This document shows positions 61,502 through 64,000 of a DNA stretch of 64,000 nt, piece by piece. Origin of the DNA: Scatophagus argus. Its lineage: Eukaryota > Chordata > Actinopteri > Scatophagidae. A model generated the notes under the pieces. That model was not told the origin of the DNA, did not search any database, and saw only the letters and a program-made list of their open reading frames with translations. Both the position numbers and the translations under genes were made by a program. The stretch's first letter is position 1. Each line of letters begins with the position of its first letter. The stretch lies in the NCBI RefSeq assembly GCF_020382885.2, contig NC_058503.1, forward strand, positions 23,738,535 through 23,802,534, read 5' to 3'.

Positions 61502-61878
61502 CCCGTACACTCTCTCACACACACTCTCACACACACACACACACACATGCTCGTACACGCTCACACACACACACTCACACACACACACACACACATGCCC
61601 GTACACTCTCTCACACACACACACATGCCCGTACACTCTCTCACACACACTCTCTCACACACACACACACACACATGCTCGTACACGCTCACACACTCAC
61701 ACACATGCAGTGGTCATGTCAGAGCAGATCAGGCTGTGTGTTTTCTGCTCAAAGTGTTGTGGCTGTGCCGACTCACTTCGTTCGTCTTCATTTTCCTTCT
61801 CAGGTTGTCAAGCTTTCTGAAATCGTCTCGCTGGCTAAGGAAGCTCAGGTGGACATCACCTTCCAGCTGCCCATCTAA
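53134..61878 (+). CDS. sucla2: Succinate--CoA ligase (ADP-forming) subunit beta, mitochondrial
   Basis: Eleven exons: 53134-53217, 55545-55728, 56199-56298, 56649-56811, 58664-58792, 59871-60009, 60120-60281, 60631-60773, 60868-60988, 61336-61424 and 61804-61878. They give 462 residues (human 463). The Arg/Ser-rich start ([20 protein letters not shown]) looks like a mitochondrial presequence. The ATP-grasp domain begins at [20 protein letters not shown] and carries [26 protein letters not shown]-type sequence (here [12 protein letters not shown]) and [10 protein letters not shown]. The CoA-ligase domain carries [19 protein letters not shown] and [15 protein letters not shown]. With SUCLG1, the enzyme converts succinyl-CoA and ADP to succinate and ATP in the TCA cycle. 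It is the ADP form rather than SUCLG2, judged by overall similarity and the FQLPI end. All introns are GT-AG. Introns carry a SINE, a MITE-like repeat and large CA tracts. Confidence 0.97.
54412..54626 (-). mobile_element. tRNA-derived SINE, copy 2 (head truncated)
   Basis: Nearly identical to the body of the SINE at 16377 (CATTGGAGGGAACTCACTCC, GGGGAGCAGTGGGGGTTAGG). On the minus strand it keeps the B box as GGTTCGGTTCC but loses the A-box half. It lies in sucla2 intron 1. Confidence 0.78.
56819..56891. repeat. (CA)n microsatellite after sucla2 exon 4
   Basis: An imperfect CA run begins 8 bases into the intron after the exon 4 donor (56812). A simple repeat. Confidence 0.9.
57230..57450 (+). 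repeat. Probable non-LTR retrotransposon 3' tail
   Basis: A T-rich low-complexity tract (TATTTTATGTTTACTTTTTG) is followed by GCAAAGTAAGAATTTCATTG and CTTACTGTGCATATGACAAT. That is the layout of fish LINE/SINE 3' ends. It lies in sucla2 intron 4. Family not assigned. Confidence 0.4.
57889..58184. repeat. MITE-like dispersed repeat, copy 3
   Basis: It starts GCATAAAGATGGCC and ends GTCTTTATGTAC, inverted ends as in copy 1. It shares the long blocks TTTGATGTGTACTTTGAGTTTT, GGCTCATGTCCCATCTGCTA and CCAGCCACCAGGGGGCGTCC. Compared with copy 1 it lacks an internal stretch of about 160 bases. It lies in sucla2 intron 4. Confidence 0.65.
61430..61710. repeat. Compound CA-based minisatellite in sucla2 intron 10
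   Basis: CA runs alternate with two spacers: ATGCCCGTACACTCTCT and ATGCTCGTACACGCT. The order of the spacers is Tct-type (TCGTACACGCT), CCC-type, TCG-type, CCC-type, CCC-type, TCG-type, so it is a tandem array of variable-length units. The His/Thr-rich frames over it are artefacts. Confidence 0.9.
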
Positions 61879-62259
61879 GAAACCTGGAGCCCCGCCCCCC
61901 CGACCCCTCGCACCTCCTGCGTCGCCTCCTCGCCTCCTCACCCCCAGCGACCAGAACAGACGAGTTCCCGCCCACCTCAGACGTTTAGTTTAGTTTTTTT
62001 TCTTTCTTTCTCTGTGGCATGATGGTGTGAGTGAATGCAGGTGTCCAACACCACCTTCCTGTCTCCCTCCGCCCCCTCCACCTACAAACTTATGTTGCAC
62101 TTGAGTCGATACGCACAAACCTCCTCCTGTCACCCCCAGCCGAGCCGCTCTGTTGCCCGGCGGTTTCCTGTTTGACGTTGTGTTTTCAGTTCAGTTAAAT
62201 GAGTGATGGTGAGACAGCAGCTGCAGACTGTGTGTTGTCTCTCAAGAGGACAGTAACAC

Positions 62260-62265
62260 AATAAA
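62260..62265 (+). terminator. Probable sucla2 poly(A) signal (AATAAA)
   Basis: CACAATAAAGACC lies 382 bases past the sucla2 stop codon, a typical 3' UTR length. Confidence 0.65.
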
Positions 62266-62309
62266 GACCAGATTGGTTCCTGTGCAGGAGTGTTTCATCC
62301 AACACGGGC

Positions 62310-63160
62310 TGAAAACACACACACGCACGCGCACACACACACACACACACACACACAGCACGTGCTGTAAAACAGCAGCAGCTGGTGGATCTAATAATCG
62401 AGTTCTCGTCCCAGCAGACGGAGTCTCTGACGTTTGACTCAGACTTTCAGACCCTCCAGGATCCTGTGATCCCACGTGGTCCAGCATGATCCCGAACCCC
62501 CTCACACGCTGCCGGCACTTTCTGTTGTGTTCCGGTCGAGTTGGGCCTCCTTCACAGAGTCGAGTGTCACGCTGACCAGTGCAGGACCCAGAGCCGTCAA
62601 CTGGCCTGTGAAGCACACAGCTTGTCCATCCAGAGGGTTTCTCCTCCCCGCTGGAGGCTCCTGGCACCGTGACGGCGTCTGATGCACCAATCAGAGCAGG
62701 ATGTCAGTGCATGACCTGCAGTCTGATCGCCCGATTGGCCGCAGCAGCGTGACGTCAGGTTGTGTTTCTCAAATGTTTTAAGGTTTCACCACAGGGCTGC
62801 TGTGTCTCAGGTCTTCTGCAGCCTGCACACACTCCACACACACACACTCCACACACACACTCCACACACACTCAGAGGACTGGTGTTTTGGTCCAGATGA
62901 AGCCCAACACTGATGCTGTTCCTGGAAAAACATGTTAGTTTGTTTAGCTGCAGGAGCCGCAGGCAGCCAGTCAGCTGTTAGCATGCTAACACGGCAGACT
63001 TGACTGACGTGTGTTTTGTGTCAGGTGGTGGAGGCAGACGTGTCACATGGAGGTCTGTGAGAAAACCACTTTTACGTTTTGATGAAGCGACCATAAAGCT
63101 CAGAGCGTCGAGTGCGACTGCCGCTGAGTCACAGGGCGAAGTGTCGATGGCCCCCCCACG

Positions 63161-63205
<45 letters not shown>

Positions 63206-64000
63206 CGAGAGACTAAACTCTTCCTCAGTGGTTGAAGCTTTGAGAAACTGAGCTTCTTAAAACTGGTCAGAGCCAATCAGATGTGAAAGCAGGCTGATGA
63301 CACAGCAGCAAAGCCCAGCTGCACTTTGAGTCGGAGGCCCAGTGTGACGGCAGGAAGCCCCTGATCGATGAGACGCTCGACGGGGACGTTAACACGACTC
63401 GCTGTGGAGTGTTTGCCCTCGGCTTTGAACTCGACACAGTGCGGTGTTGACTCTGACGCCTGTGGAGCCGCGGGCCGCGCCGATCGATCGGTGAAGCTGC
63501 TGTGACGAATGTTCAGCTGAGGGGATGCGTCTTCATTGTTCCTATTGAGGAGCTCAGAGAAAAGGAGGAGCGCGGAGTCGGCCGAACGTTAACTCGGTGA
63601 CTTCCTGCGTTCATTCTGCTTCCTGTGTATCTCAGTCTGTTGGAGACGAGCTGAAGCAGAACTGCTGAAGCGTGAGGACACTGGCTTCTGTTGGCCCTGT
63701 CCTCTCTCCTGTTCTGTCCTTCACGAGTCTCACCTGGTTCCCGTCGTGTTGGAAACAGCCGCTGAAGGCGTCCCTGGTGTTTTAGGTCCCGTGTCTTCCT
63801 TTGGACGTTGAGTTAAAACCTGTGACAGCTGGACACTCTGTGTACTCTGTCTGCGTATTTATTAACTTCTCCTGGACCTCCGTGGTTGAGGAGGTGTCTC
63901 CTTCAGGCCGAGGGGACGGGGACGTCTTCACCGGCTGCTGCTGTTCGGTCTGCCATCATGCCACAGCCACTTGGTGCTCCGCCTCTGGACGTCGTGTCGG
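62310..64000. other. Region downstream of sucla2, no gene recognised
   Basis: It contains CA/TG microsatellites (62311-62357, 62819-62872 and 63161-63206) and otherwise unremarkable sequence. From about 63.3 kb it is somewhat GC-richer and could lead into a neighbouring gene, but I see no convincing exon on either strand. Confidence 0.5.

Noticed and set aside
61317-61993. Long His/Thr-rich open frames on the plus strand
   Set aside because: They arise from the CA-based repeat in sucla2 intron 10; the real exons on either side use other boundaries.

Overview
The window is nuclear genomic DNA of a ray-finned fish. It holds spliced genes with short GT-AG introns, very many (CA/TG)n microsatellites, and teleost repeat families: Tc1-like and pogo-like DNA transposons, L2-like LINE tails, tRNA-derived SINEs and GCTAA/GTTAGC-type repeats. 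The repeat profile suggests a percomorph-like fish, but that is an inference. I assembled seven complete protein-coding genes exon by exon. For each one the intron phases are consistent and the total coding length is a multiple of three.

Layout: cnot11 (+, 3397-6297) and lcp1 (-, 7361-13987) converge tail to tail. lcp1 has a long 5' non-coding region (about 14-21 kb) carrying a SINE, a 64-bp-armed fold-back element, a bracketed AT-rich repeat and an L2-like LINE. alg11 (+, 21490-24862) lies head to head with lcp1 and converges on nek5 (-, 27061-35213); a dead Tc1-like element sits between alg11 and nek5. An L2-like LINE with an expanded 29-bp minisatellite lies upstream of nek5. itm2b (-, 38015-46901) has a 7-kb first intron. 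med4 (+, 48230-50878) is divergent from itm2b, and sucla2 (+, 53134-61878) follows in tandem. The last 1.7 kb (62.3-64 kb) shows no recognisable gene.

The encoded proteins are ordinary housekeeping or cell-type genes: deadenylation (CNOT11), actin bundling (L-plastin), N-glycan assembly (ALG11), a ciliary/centrosomal-type NEK kinase (NEK5), a BRICHOS transmembrane protein (ITM2B), a Mediator subunit (MED4) and a TCA-cycle enzyme (SUCLA2). They do not form one pathway. Six of the seven belong to a block that lies on human chromosome 13q14; cnot11 is the odd one out.

I did not find a previously undescribed biological system. The more unusual signals are local: a degenerate second EF-hand loop and a GC-AG intron in lcp1, (TG)n tracts serving as acceptor tracts in several nek5 introns, a 17-bp higher-order minisatellite, a minisatellite that grew out of a LINE 3' end, several small transposon derivatives, and a long fold-back element butted against a SINE. 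I saw no endogenous retrovirus, LTR element or Polinton, and no rRNA, tRNA gene or CRISPR array.
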